This document shows, piece after piece, positions 8,475-17,166 of a stretch of 17,500 bases of DNA. The stretch is from Actinidia chinensis (taxonomy: Eukaryota; Streptophyta; Magnoliopsida; Ericales; Actinidiaceae). The number at the start of each line of letters is the position of its first letter. Within the stretch, counting starts at the first letter, position 1. The notes below the pieces were generated by a model, which saw only the letters and a program-made list of their open reading frames with translations, was not told the origin of the DNA and did no database searches. The position numbers were made by a program, and so were the translations under genes. The stretch covers positions 7,789,407-7,806,906 of the forward strand of contig CM018894.1 of assembly GCA_009663005.1 (NCBI GenBank), given 5' to 3'.

Positions 8475-8994
8475 TTAGGCTCTAACATCAGGTTTAATCT
8501 ATCTTTGTCTCTTCTTGAATTTCGATTGATCAATTCAGTACAATTTGTCAAGGTCAAAAAAAAGAAAAAAAGAGAAGGAAAAAAAAAAAGAAAATAAAAG
8601 TATCTTGGAGTCCATGCATTACATATTTCGAGAATAAAAAATTCTGATAGTAGGAACTCGTCTTTGATATTTTGTCCTAGTACTTTTGTTATTCCAGTCT
8701 CTTTGTGATTCGTTTCGTTTGAACCTAAGAAATCTCTCTTCAGGTGTGCAGAACGTGAACTAAGAATTCTGATTATTTGTTTATTAGTTTGATAATAACT
8801 TTTTGAAAAATAACTAGTAGAAAAGAGGCAAGGTGGTAAGTACATATTAGGGTTTAATAAGTAGCCAATTTACTTTTGAACACGAACGTTTTGAGTGAAT
8901 TCATATTCAGTGAAACACGTAAGCGAGTGTTGTGAGGTTCCTTTTTTTGTTTTAGGGGGTTTTTGTTTCTTCTAATCTTTATTTTGTAGAAATA

Positions 8995-9836
8995 ATATCT
9001 GCAACAGAGATAAAAGCACTACTGAATGATTCTTCCATCCACGGATCTAAACTTTGGAAGGAGGGGCATAGTGGGGGAGATCAGACAGATGATGAGAGGG
9101 GAATTGGACCAATTGGCACGAACGCTTAGATCAATTGGAGACTCACGCGCGGAGCAGCCACAACCTGTTCACGACCCGTAGGAGAGAGGGGCTCCAGTTA
9201 GAGAAGAATTAGTAATTAACTATAGGGATATATGCGAGGAGAAGATCCTTGTGGGGGGTAGTCGTAGGAGGAATGGACGAGGTATCGGAGGATAGAAACC
9301 AAGGGGATGATAACTTTAGTGGTCATAAATAGAAAGGTTCCATCTTTCAAGGAAAATCTGATCCTGAAGCCTCACCTTGATGGGAAAAGAAGATTGAACT
9401 CGTGTTTGATTGTCACCCTACTACTCCGAAGCACAAAAGGTAAAAATATCCTGTGATTGAATTTACTTGACTATGGCTGTGATTTGTGGGATCAATTATT
9501 TATTGGCAGGAGAACGGAGTGGAAACGTCCATTGCGACTTGGGAAGACATGATCCGGGATGAGAAGCGCTTGTCCCAGCCAGTTCTATTTCTACAAGCTT
9601 GTACCCAAACTTGGCAAGGTCCTCACGCAATGGCAATCTAAGTGGTGGAAGACCCACCCTATTTACCATTTTTTTTTTTTTTTTTTTTTTTTACCTTTTT
9701 TTTTTTTTTTTATTTTTTTTGTTTTTTTTTTTTTTTTTTACCCTTAATTTTTTACCCTTTTACTTTTTTTTTATTTTTGTATTTTTTATTTTTTTTTACC
9801 CCCATTTTTTTTTTTTTTTTTTACCCTTTTTTTTTT

Positions 9837-9913
<77 letters not shown>

Positions 9914-10216
9914 TTTACCTTTTTTACTTTTTTATTTTTTTTTGTTTACCTTACCCCACTTTTTTTTTTTTTACTTTTTTTTTTTGTTTATAACTTTTTT
10001 TTTTTTTTCCCTATTTACCTTTTTTTTTTTTTTTTGTTTTTTTTTTACTTTTTTTTTTTTTTTTTAACCCTTTTTGTTACAAAGGATTGGAATTGTCATG
10101 AATTGGGCAAATGTGGAAAAAGAACCGAGAAGCAACCATGGACTCTTTTCTTAATGGTTAATCAGGAGATTGCTAATTTGGAGTCGAGTTGCACATTATG
10201 TTAGAGATAAAAGAAG

Positions 10217-10283
<67 letters not shown>

Positions 10284-10465
10284 GTGCAATCCATTCCTTG
10301 GAGATCGCACTATCCCAAATAAAAAAGAGCCCAACTCCTCCATATCCAAACCAAAGCCGAGCCTTCCCAACAAGAAAGTCTGTAAAAACCGAAACCATCC
10401 TAATCCGCATAATCGTGATTTAAAGCTTTAATGTCAAGGCGGGGACACTAGCAAGTCATGCCTGA
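8995..10465 (+). pseudogene. gypsy gag, frameshifted and interrupted by poly-T (copy 2)
   Basis: This is homologous to copy 1 at 281-1350. The gag start codon is ATA (8995-8997) instead of ATG, followed by SATEIK-type codons. Short pieces such as the C-terminal NQEIANLES (about 10158-10185) are readable between frameshifts. The zinc knuckle at about 10417-10465 is broken: the first cysteine pair is out of frame and CQGG is followed by a one-base loss. Gag is split at 9656-10080, where the expected short GACTATTACAAA-like segment is replaced by a long T-rich tract. Any long phenylalanine ORF across the tract is a by-product of the low-complexity DNA. Confidence 0.85.
9669..10065 (+). repeat. 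Low-complexity poly-T tract (about 397 bp) with TAC/TACC/TACCC interruptions, inside gag
   Basis: The tract is almost pure T, broken by short TA, TAC, TACC and TACCC steps and a few G or C. The longest pure run exceeds 50 bases (about 9842-9893). The flanks are gag sequence that is continuous in copy 1 (around 935-965), where only about ten bases occupy the same place. It could be a true microsatellite-like expansion, an oligo-A insertion on the minus strand, or a read-level artefact. It is not telomeric (plant repeats read TTTAGGG/CCCTAAA) and encodes nothing credible. Confidence 0.9.
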
Positions 10466-10689
10466 ATAGGCGGGTTTGGTAGAGGGATAATGAGAATTGA
10501 GACCGATGACGAAGATGATCTAGAAAAATCCCTGTCTCCATTAAAGGATGCCTTTGAGTATGATATTTAGCTCCTGAAATCATTTACGTTAGTGGCACGG
10601 AGATCGTTGAGCCTTGTAAATGAAGAACGAAGATGAAGTTCCGAGGGGGGAACATCTTTTACACTCGATGCCTATAATAAGGGACAAGG

Positions 10690-10950
10690 TTGTAGCGTAA
10701 TTATTGATGTGGTAGTTTGTGCAAATGTGGCAAGCACACCAATAGTTGATTAAAATAGATTGCCACGATATTTTTGCATCCTAAGCCTTATAAATTGCAC
10801 GGTTGAATAATAGTGGGTGGAGTTGAGGGGACTAAACAGGTGTTGGTGGCTTCCGAATCGGTAAATATTGAGAATGAAGTTCGGTGTGATGTAGTTACCG
10901 ATGCAACTGGGGCACTTGTTGGTAGACGACCATGGCATTTTCGATAGGCG
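10690..10950 (+). pseudogene. gypsy aspartic protease domain, decayed (copy 2)
   Basis: This is equivalent to 1576-1840 of copy 1. VIID is readable at about 10696-10710, but one base is missing from the GGTGGT of the active-site DGGS, shifting the frame immediately after the catalytic aspartate. The downstream block (ACTGGGGCACTTGTTGG, about 10907-10923) matches the QAGHLLLGR-type motif of copy 1 with a frameshift. No active enzyme is possible. Confidence 0.8.
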
Positions 10951-11015
10951 GGTGGAAGTCAATGAGGGTTCACTGAATAAATATTCATTTGTACTTAATC
11001 AACGACCCATAACCC

Positions 11016-11500
11016 TTGTTACCTTTATCATCACATCACCGAAACAATTTCATGAGATCAAGTGAGATTACAAAAGAGAATGAACAAAAAATATTGAAAA
11101 GAGAGAGAGCCGAGAAAAAAAAAGAGGAGACAGGCAATTATAATATCCGGCCATTTGAGGTAAAAATAGAGAAAACAAAAGAAATTTTTAGGCAAAAGCC
11201 AAGAATCAAGAGAGCAATGTTTTTCAAATCACCGATGATTTGTAACGCTTATACAAGGAGGCATTTATTAACACTAACGGACGTTTACTCTGTTATACCT
11301 AGTTCTGTTGTCTCTCTGTTGCAGGAATTGAGACGTCTTTTCCCGATGAATGCCGCATGGTTTTACCATCCCATTCGGGAAATCGAGCATCCAATTGATT
11401 TTGTACCCGGCGCTTCCATTCCAACAGACCCGCTTATAGGAGCAAACCAACCCCCGACGAGAACAAGGCAGCTTCCCAAAGGCGGTTAGTGAATTGTTAG
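11016..11500 (+). pseudogene. gypsy protease-RT linker, longest intact reading frame in copy 2
   Basis: An open frame of 157 codons (11016-11489) survives here, by far the longest intact gypsy piece in the window. Its first half is a highly charged Lys/Glu-rich linker. The second half carries SVVSLLQELRRLFP, then HPIREIEHPIDFVPGASIP, matching the conserved linker before gypsy RT (L-P-P-x-R-x-I-E-H-x-I-D-x-x-P-G-A). Codons near the end diverge because of a small frameshift, and the next RT block (VPKK/RDG...CVDCRA) follows out of frame at about 11540-11605. An independent protein is unlikely; it is a remnant of pol. Confidence 0.85.
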
Positions 11501-11689
11501 AAAAAAAAGTGGGTATGTTAGGGAAAGTATGAGTCCATTTCATTTCCAGTTTGTTATGTTCCTAAGAAGATGGGGAACATGGAGCATGTGCGTTGATTGC
11601 CGAGCAATACACAAAACGGTAAAGTATCAATCATCCAGTCCTCGATTAGATGATCTGCTAGAATGAATGTATGTTCTTGTGTATTTCCT

Positions 11690-12450
11690 AACTTGACGTT
11701 AAAAAACATGGGAAAGAGTGTTTGCCGCATATTTGAATTTTGCTTATAATTTTTTGTTCACTCTGCTACTAAATTTTCACAACCATGTTGAAGATGTTTA
11801 TGGTTTAATCCTTAACTCCTTTTGAATTATCCCATTCCGTCGACTGAGATGTGATTTATGATGGAAAAAGCAAGGCTGAACTTGTAGCAAGATCCATGAG
11901 AAAGCAATACTCAACATTGAAGAAGAACTGGGCAATTGCTAAACAAGTCCAATAAAATGGCGAACAGGTAGTTTTGGGGAAACCTGGGATTGGGTTTGGG
12001 TTACACATGCGTAAGGACGTTCCTACTCAAAAACGGAAATCCAGTCTACCATATAGGGGACGGACCGTTCGCAAGTCTTGGAACATAACGACAATGCATA
12101 CAACTGGCCTTATCCGGTGAATATAATTAAAGTGCTACCTTCAAATATTTCGGATTTGAGTCATTTTGTTAGGTGATGAACTTGATTTGAGGACAAATCC
12201 TTTTCAAGAAGAGGAGAATAGGAGGACATGGCTAACACTGATCCAAGAATGCGGATCCAATTCAGTTCCCCCATTGGCCCAATTACAAGAGCAGTGCCAA
12301 GAAATTTCATCAAAATGCATTAAGTGGCTGATTCAAGGGATTTGAGCTCAAACAAGCAAGTTGGAAGGCCCATTGGATGGTGATGAACAAAATATCCGCC
12401 CATACTACGCATGATTCAAGTCCAAGAAAGTCAATAGACAACTGGGGAGC
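11690..12450 (+). pseudogene. gypsy integrase C-terminal part, decayed (copy 2)
   Basis: Integrase joins the DNA copy to the genome. Visible pieces in order are GKECLPHI and then FAYN (about 11715-11750, the end of the integrase core, normally CLPHIEFAYN), DGKSKAELVARSMRKQ (about 11862-11910), LHMRKDVPTQKRKSSLP (about 12003-12053, the HMRKERFP-type block) and GDELDLRTNPFQEEENRRT (about 12173-12230). The zinc-binding and DD-E catalytic parts are absent because the region upstream is deleted to RT position RLDD (about 11655). The 3' end ends in AACTGGGGAGC, a plausible polypurine tract. Confidence 0.88.
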
Positions 12451-12700
12451 TGACTCTGACTTTTCCTTAACTTGAGGATTGTTGTTGCCCACTTTGGCTT
12501 AAATTATGGAGTGAATGTCATGCTTGTCTTTATTAAATTGGAAGTTGTCTATGGCAAGATTTTTAGGCCTGAATTAAGGGATAAGTTAGGTTTTGACTTT
12601 CCTTAAATTGAGGCAAAAGTTTTCTTTAGTTTAAAATTTACTCAGGCTGATCTTTCGTGCCCTAGTAGTATAAATTTGCTCCTTTCATTGAAGAGGGAAG
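12451..12700 (+). repeat. Partial gypsy 3' LTR (first half)
   Basis: It matches 7962-8215 of the complete LTR. Shared blocks include TTAATGTCATGCTTGTCTTT-type sequence near 12510, GAAGTTGTCT...ATGGCAA-ATTTTTAGG and AAAGTTTTCTTTAGTTTA-AATTTACT, then a more divergent CTCCTTT...GAGGGAAG. Homology stops near 12700, where organelle-like spacer (CTTTCGCTTAG...) takes over. About 245 bp of the LTR, including its 3' terminus, are missing. Confidence 0.85.
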
Positions 12701-12872
12701 CTCGAAGCTTCTCTTTCGCTTAGTAAGGTTGCTTTCGCACATGAATAATCTCTCAATAGCATGTCTATCAATGCTTTCCTTAGTTTGAATCGGAGCTAGT
12801 GGTTGAAGATCTTCCTTAACTAGCGGTTGCGCTAAGTCTTCCTTGGCTCTCCCCCTACCACCCCTATATAGT

Positions 12873-13409
12873 TTATGTGAGATATTTCCATCTTTGAGCA
12901 AAGCCGGGACCGATATAGGAATCAGATAAAAACCTCATTGCTTTCCCGAATAACCGACTTTTGGCGATTGCACTTTCCACTCCCTTATAACATAGGGCTT
13001 GTGAAAGAGTATTTGAAGAAGCCAAATTGAGAGAGAAACTAAGTCCCCGCCCCTCCCGCGCTTTCGCTTTAAAGAGGGTAGGGGAGAGAAAAACTATCTT
13101 TAGCGTCGTAGGTGCCTTATTTGGATCTAGTAAGGGGGAGCTAGAATAGCATCCCCAGTCAATACCCTCAATTGCTTGCTTTGCCCCAGTCCATATAAAA
13201 GAAGTCATCGACCACAGCAGAGCGAACGAAGTGAAGTCCACCTGTTTACCTACTACCCAGACATTGCAAGGTAAATCGAGTGTTGAGGACTTGAATTTGT
13301 GCTTTAAAGGCAATTTCTGGTATAGCATTAGGAATATGGTGCCGTGTCTAATAAGCTGTGAACTCCACCTGACATAGTCGTGATCCTCTAAGCTGGATTG
13401 TCCAGTCAT
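12873..13409 (-). CDS. Hypothetical protein, 178 codons (longest non-repetitive ORF in the window)
   Basis: An uninterrupted frame runs from ATG at 13409 to a stop at 12873. I do not recognise the product. It has no obvious signal peptide. Mildly hydrophobic stretches near residues 60-75 (FTSFALLWSMTSFIW) could be membrane-associated, and the C-terminal half is serine- and lysine-rich. Part of it derives from the purine-rich hairpin-like DNA near 13040-13090, which argues against strong coding constraint. It lies beside the truncated gypsy LTR and has no conserved neighbour. Plant mitochondrial genomes contain many such non-conserved ORFs; some are chimeric and a few cause cytoplasmic male sterility. 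Nothing here shows that this one is expressed. Confidence 0.3.
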   Translation of the reverse strand: MTGQSSLEDHDYVRWSSQLIRHGTIFLMLYQKLPLKHKFKSSTLDLPCNVWVVGKQVDFTSFALLWSMTSFIWTGAKQAIEGIDWGCYSSSPLLDPNKAPTTLKIVFLSPTLFKAKAREGRGLSFSLNLASSNTLSQALCYKGVESAIAKSRLFGKAMRFLSDSYIGPGFAQRWKYLT

Positions 13410-13504
13410 CTATCCCTTTTCTTTCCCTAGCGAGTTAAGAACGAGTGGAATGTTTCGAATGAGTGGTTGTGTGAGTGAGTGAATTCCCCTAACTATATGG
13501 GCAG

Positions 13505-13813
13505 CTATAATATAAACAATTCCCCGTGAGCACGTTTGACTGAACGTTTCCGAGTGGATCCAGCAGAATCAAACCTACGAATTTGCCTCTTGTATAGGTT
13601 ACGGCGTTTTAAAAACCATTCAATCAGGGATGGAAAGAGACTCACTATGAAACTGGTTTTGGGTATTCCTCTCGATCGAGCTTCTAGTTTATATTCGTTA
13701 AAGGGGATTTGAGAGAAGATAGAATATAGAAGACGTTTTTCCATAACAAAGAAGATACGGGTTGATAAGTGTGAGTTTGCAAAGTTAGACAAGATTTGAA
13801 TGGGCCTAAACAT
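13505..13813 (-). CDS. Hypothetical protein, 102 codons, basic C-terminus
   Basis: The frame starts at ATG 13813 and ends at 13505. Residues 20-60 hold alternating hydrophobic and aromatic residues (FFVMEKRLLYSIFSQIPF; TSFIVSLFPSLIEWFL), and the last 40 residues are strongly basic (KRRNLYKRQIRRFDSAG; STRKRSVKRAHG). This pattern could fit a small nucleic-acid-binding or ribosomal-type protein, or a fragment of a larger gene, but I cannot match it to a family. It lies 95 bases beyond the 178-codon ORF on the same strand. Treat as unverified. Confidence 0.3.
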   Translation of the reverse strand: MFRPIQILSNFANSHLSTRIFFVMEKRLLYSIFSQIPFNEYKLEARSRGIPKTSFIVSLFPSLIEWFLKRRNLYKRQIRRFDSAGSTRKRSVKRAHGELFIL

Positions 13814-13830
13814 GATTGATGTACCAGATC

Positions 13831-15235
13831 GGCTAATGCGGGAAAGGTTGATATGTTATGCACTAGAGGAAAACGCTTCTAGTCAAGGAAGAGAAAGTAT
13901 GTCGTAGAGGGAGGAGCGGAGGTGAAAGAAGCATACAAGGTATTGAGGTATAATCTAAATGATCCTAAAAAAGGACATGACGAGGTAGCCACGAGCCTCA
14001 TGGTCATATCACCGATACCTTTATGCTCGAGGCTATAGCCAGAAAAAAAAAACAAAATAAGCAAATGACAAGAGTTTCGGACGCTCATGTGGTGGAATAA
14101 GGACAAAAGAGTGGCATCCAACGACTCGAGGGGTGACTAGGGCTACGGGGATGCGAAAGTCTTGAAAGGGGGAGATACCCTCAAGTATGGCAGATGGCCT
14201 TGCGGTTATGAGAAATACCGCAGTAAGAACAACCTCGGCCCAGTTAAAGCAGGACCAGGACATTCCTCATCATTGCCCACCATTTTCTAAAGTATAGTGG
14301 CCTATGATGGTAGTACATTACCATTTTGGAGGAAAAACACTCAATAAAAAGGTTAACGAAGGCCATTATCTATGCTCATAACGATTATCTTAATATTTAT
14401 TCGTGGTGGACTCACAGGAAGGCATAACCAGTAGATTAGAAACCAAAGAATAATCAGGATATCGGGCGATGAGGAATTGAGAATATCCTTCCCCCACCAT
14501 CTTGGTTACAATTGTAATGGGTTGGGGCACATTGCATGATTTTGTTGTAGCCGCATCAGCTACGTTTGGCCACTACCAGAAGACCTGGCGTCCACACTGA
14601 GGATTGCCCAGGTTCTAGAAAGTGGGAGGTATAGACAAAGAAAGACGGTGTGAACATGGTGATTCCTTGACTCCCATCCTTGTATTGCGTCAATCCATGC
14701 CTACACCAGCTCAATATCGTCACATGGGAGGAGCAAAGACAGGTGGCAGATGTGGAGTAGGCAGATCAGATCCTACTCAGAGCCTCTGGCCCAATAGCCC
14801 CATGTTTGGAACTAATTGTTGCGTAAGATTGAGTTTGATAATGAGTGTCAGTATGAGGGAATTGGTCTAGAGGAATATGTGGAACCATGTCAAGATTTTC
14901 CTGCCCAGTAGATGCCAAAGCCTTGACACCTCCGTTGAGGAAGAGGTCCAGGGGTGGCTGAAGACCTCTTTTGCTATTAGAGGATGAAGCACGCTGTGGC
15001 TAGTATCAAAAAGTCTTGCTCTGATTCTGGGACAACTCGATATAACAATTGATCGATCAGTTGCACAAGGTACAAAGGATACGGAAAGGTCATGATTGAT
15101 ATGAGATTGGTTTAAGAATCCTGGCTGAATCATTTTGGGAATTCATCGAAAGGTACGCTTTAGTGTCCTCCACCAATACATGAGGCCGAGCGGTGACTTC
15201 ACACAAAACTGAACTCAGACGCCTGGCCGCCTTAC
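13831..15235. other. Unidentified decayed stretch, possibly another retroelement remnant
   Basis: No intact frame is present, only short ORFs on both strands (14622-14870 plus, 14867-15133 minus, 13879-14263 minus in two overlapping frames). I recognise none of them. The best coding hint is a zinc-knuckle-like motif on the plus strand at 14504-14545 (annotated separately). An A-rich run lies at about 14041-14050. The region precedes the 3' end of a gypsy element at 15550, so it could be a heavily decayed internal part of that element, but I found no RT, protease or integrase motif to confirm it. Confidence 0.35.
14504..14545 (+). pseudogene. Zinc-knuckle-like motif with two disabling changes
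   Basis: Codons read GYNCNGLGHIA, a stop, then FC. The spacing equals the retroelement and retrovirus-type knuckle C-x2-C-x4-H-x4-C, except that the first cysteine is glycine (GGT instead of TGT) and a TGA sits where an arginine or lysine codon is usual (CGA to TGA would explain it). Such knuckles bind RNA in gag proteins. The flanking codons give no family. Chance similarity is possible. Confidence 0.4.
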
Positions 15236-15466
15236 TTGACTATGGCTTTTACTTCCCCCAATTCTTACGAGAAGGAGGATGGGCAAGCCCAATCGAAACC
15301 GAAACATCGATTCGTTGGCAATTGCCTCAAGCAAAAGACAGATTTTGAACTCACAAAATGTCAAATCCTAAGTGACGGATTAGCTTCAGGTTTGAATATC
15401 CTAGGTTGCTTTTTCTCATATGAGCTAGCCGTATTTCTCATAGCGAACTACGAATCGGAAGCGTAG
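15236..15466 (+). CDS. Hypothetical protein, 76 codons
   Basis: ATG at 15236 opens a frame to the stop after codon 76. The N-terminal half is charged (YEKEDGQAQSKPKHRF). The C-terminal third is hydrophobic and could span a membrane once (LASGLNILGCFFSYELAVFLI). I recognise no family. It sits just before the gypsy 3' end at 15550 and may be a remnant of DNA captured with it. Low confidence that it is a gene. Confidence 0.22.
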   Translation: MTMAFTSPNSYEKEDGQAQSKPKHRFVGNCLKQKTDFELTKCQILSDGLASGLNILGCFFSYELAVFLIANYESEA

Positions 15467-15549
15467 GGTGGATCCCATCAGTTCCCTTGGCAGAGAAGGG
15501 CCCGACTTATGTGATGAGACATCAATCTATCAATGCGCATGATCCTATT

Positions 15550-15779
15550 CAAGCTCCATGGTCCGGTGACGAGAGCTCGAGCTAAGAGATTCAAAGAAGA
15601 GCTGAATACTTTAGTCCGGAGAGTTTCTACAACAATAAGAAAGTATGTCACTACTGAGGTGAATAAAGGCTGGTTTTACTACTCAAATTCGCTCCGATAA
15701 GAACGCATCCACTATACTTGCCAGGGAGCTTATAAATGATGTGGGTTGGTTTTTACTAGCAAAGAATCAAGGCAGGATT
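15550..15779 (+). mobile_element. Gypsy pol C-terminus of a second, related element
   Basis: At 15560-15619 the frame reads GPVTRARAKRFKEELNTLVR without interruption. This is the characteristic C-terminal tail of plant gypsy integrase polyproteins (GPITRARAK/RF-type). It corresponds in position to 12255-12320 of copy 2, where the same tail is frameshifted, so this is a different and better preserved element. After it come about 150 bases of untranslated 3' region leading to the LTR. RT and integrase core are not seen upstream. Confidence 0.85.
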
Positions 15780-16291
15780 GTGTTTACAAAATCCCAAGAA
15801 TTTTCGATTCAAGAAACGTTATGAAGATCAGAATAGATTTAACTTCTTGCATTCTTACCTATATTTTGATTAGGATTAATGATTAGCTTGGAGATAGTCA
15901 GATTGACTTACTTATCTCTAATTAAACTTGATTTTGGTTAGAATTTATTTTTTAGGATAAAATTAGAATATAATTTGATTTATTAGAATTTTTATTTTTT
16001 AAGGCCATAAAAAGGGCGACAGCATTTCGAAAATCATGAAAATAGAGAGATTTCGTTGTTTCTTCGTGATTTTCTTCAAGAAACTCATCTTAACCTTATT
16101 ACGGAATTTCTTGTGGCGTTCAACCTGACTTATCAAATGGATCATCCATTCCCGTTTGTGGCGTTTTCATCATACCAAATTCTTACTTTGGCTAAGTCAA
16201 CGTGTCGCGGTTTCTAATCAAACTTAAAGAGGTTGGGTTTGTTTCAGATTTGGTGTCGGGGTTCGTCCCTTTAGTGGCGTGGTTCGTATCA
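15780..16291 (+). repeat. LTR of the second gypsy element (3' LTR ending exactly at its terminus)
   Basis: It follows the pol tail at the distance expected of a 3' LTR. The right end, GGTTCGTATCA (ends 16291), is the same as the end of the copy 2 LTR (GGTTCGTATCA, ends 8460). There is no primer binding site after it, so this is a 3' LTR or solo LTR. CCATAAAAAGG at about 16005-16015 is a plausible TATA box. GTGGCG recurs at 16113, 16158 and 16274, matching the repeated motif in the other LTR. The left end is placed at a TGTG near 15779-15781 but is uncertain. Confidence 0.72.
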
Positions 16292-16487
16292 AATAGAATA
16301 AGCGTCCAGGTGCTATTAAAGTAAGAAATTCCTCTTTCTCCCGTTGTCTATGTCTACAAGGCCTCCTTCCCCTCTGGCAGGTTGCTACCGTTGCGATCCA
16401 CGATCAGCCTCAAAGCTTCTCCCTTCCCCTTGCGCTAGGCTGCCTAAGTGATTTGCTTGTCCAGCCTAACTAGCCGAATTCTCTTTT

Positions 16488-16721
16488 ATGAGAGATGTCC
16501 CTATGGCAAATTTATCCTATATGAATAAAGAAAATAGAGGGTCAGTCAACGGGGATTGTCGCAAAGTCCCCCCAAACTCTTCTGCATCCTTTGGTGAGTT
16601 GGTCTCCGAGACCTCCGATCGGCGTATAGAAGTAGCAGTCGGAAGGTACAGTGTTTTAACAAAGGAAAGAGAATTCGGTGAGAGTGGCTATGTTCTTAGA
16701 GAGCGGCCAACGCGGACGTAG
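16488..16721 (+). CDS. Hypothetical protein, 77 codons
   Basis: ATG at 16488, stop at 16719-16721. The product is hydrophilic with many charged residues (for example VAVGRYSVLTKEREFGESGY) and has no motif, signal peptide or membrane segment that I can see. No recognised neighbour. Likely a chance or lineage-specific ORF. Confidence 0.22.
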   Translation: MRDVPMANLSYMNKENRGSVNGDCRKVPPNSSASFGELVSETSDRRIEVAVGRYSVLTKEREFGESGYVLRERPTRT

Positions 16722-16960
16722 CTTTCTCATCCTTTGTTCTATATCGTTCTGTTCCTATACGTTAGCTAGTTTTTAGTTCCCTTACCTCTAGTGGCTAGGC
16801 TGCTCATTGATAGCTAGATTGTTGCTGTCTTTCCCCTTCGCCACGCCCGGTAAGGTCTGATGAGATCATCTTTCTCGACGAAAGTGAAGTGATAGGACAG
16901 AGGCCGATTGGGGGGGAGATCCTATTCATTACATCCCTTGTATAGTAAAGGGAAAGCTAA

Positions 16961-16995
16961 GTCGCTCCTGCGCACCAGCTGAAGAAAGGAGCGAC
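16961..16995. repeat. 9-bp perfect stem-loop
   Basis: GTCGCTCCT at 16961-16969 pairs with AGGAGCGAC at 16987-16995 around a 17-base loop. The stem is GC-rich and stable. Plant mitochondrial RNAs often end at, or are protected by, such hairpins, so it may mark a transcript 3' end or processing site, but there is no recognised gene immediately upstream on either strand. Confidence 0.6.
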
Positions 16996-17166
16996 CGCCG
17001 CTTTTTACCGACGGTGTCACTGCGCGAAGGACGCTTACCATTCTTATGATTCAAAAGGGAAAGTGTTCTAAACCTATCTTACTAATAAGTTTCAAGGGGC
17101 AAGCTAAAACCTACTCCTAACAAGTTGCTGGATGGAAGTAGGACTTCTCCTTAGCCCGCCTGCCGC

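Larger units (their letters stand above)
7962..12700 (+). mobile_element. Ty3/gypsy element copy 2: 5' LTR to truncated 3' LTR, with RT to integrase core deleted
   Basis: The order is LTR (7962-8460), PBS, leader, gag, zinc knuckle, protease, RT linker (to about 11665), then directly the integrase C-terminal part (about 11690-12450) and the first half of the 3' LTR (12451-12700). An intact relative would carry about 2 kb more for RT, RNase H and most of integrase, so this copy could not mobilise itself even without its frameshifts. A ~400 bp poly-T tract interrupts gag at 9669-10065. The 3' LTR breaks off at about 12700, where unrelated spacer begins. Decay resembles copy 1, with small indels in every domain. 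Right-hand truncation and absence of a second full LTR mean target duplications cannot be checked. Confidence 0.88.

Noticed and set aside
8461..8480. A tRNA gene at TTTGGTATCAGAGC
   Set aside because: This is the retrotransposon primer binding site, complementary to the end of initiator tRNA-Met, not a tRNA.
9669..10065. Degenerate telomere repeats (TTTACCC-like words)
   Set aside because: Plant telomeres read TTTAGGG or CCCTAAA. The words here are TTTACC/TTACCC with irregular spacing and are not a complement of the telomere unit.
9599..10204. Long phenylalanine-rich ORFs across the poly-T tract
   Set aside because: They exist only because TTT codons cannot form stops. Three overlapping frames show the same pattern, and the flanks are frameshifted gag.
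13831..15235. A mitovirus RNA polymerase remnant, as often found in plant mitochondrial DNA
   Set aside because: No GDD or other polymerase motif is visible in any frame on either strand.
16857..16884. Hammerhead ribozyme (CTGATGAG ... CGAAA)
   Set aside because: The two core words are present, but the bases between them do not form a proper stem II (only one pair next to the core), and no matching stem I/III with a cleavage triplet was found.
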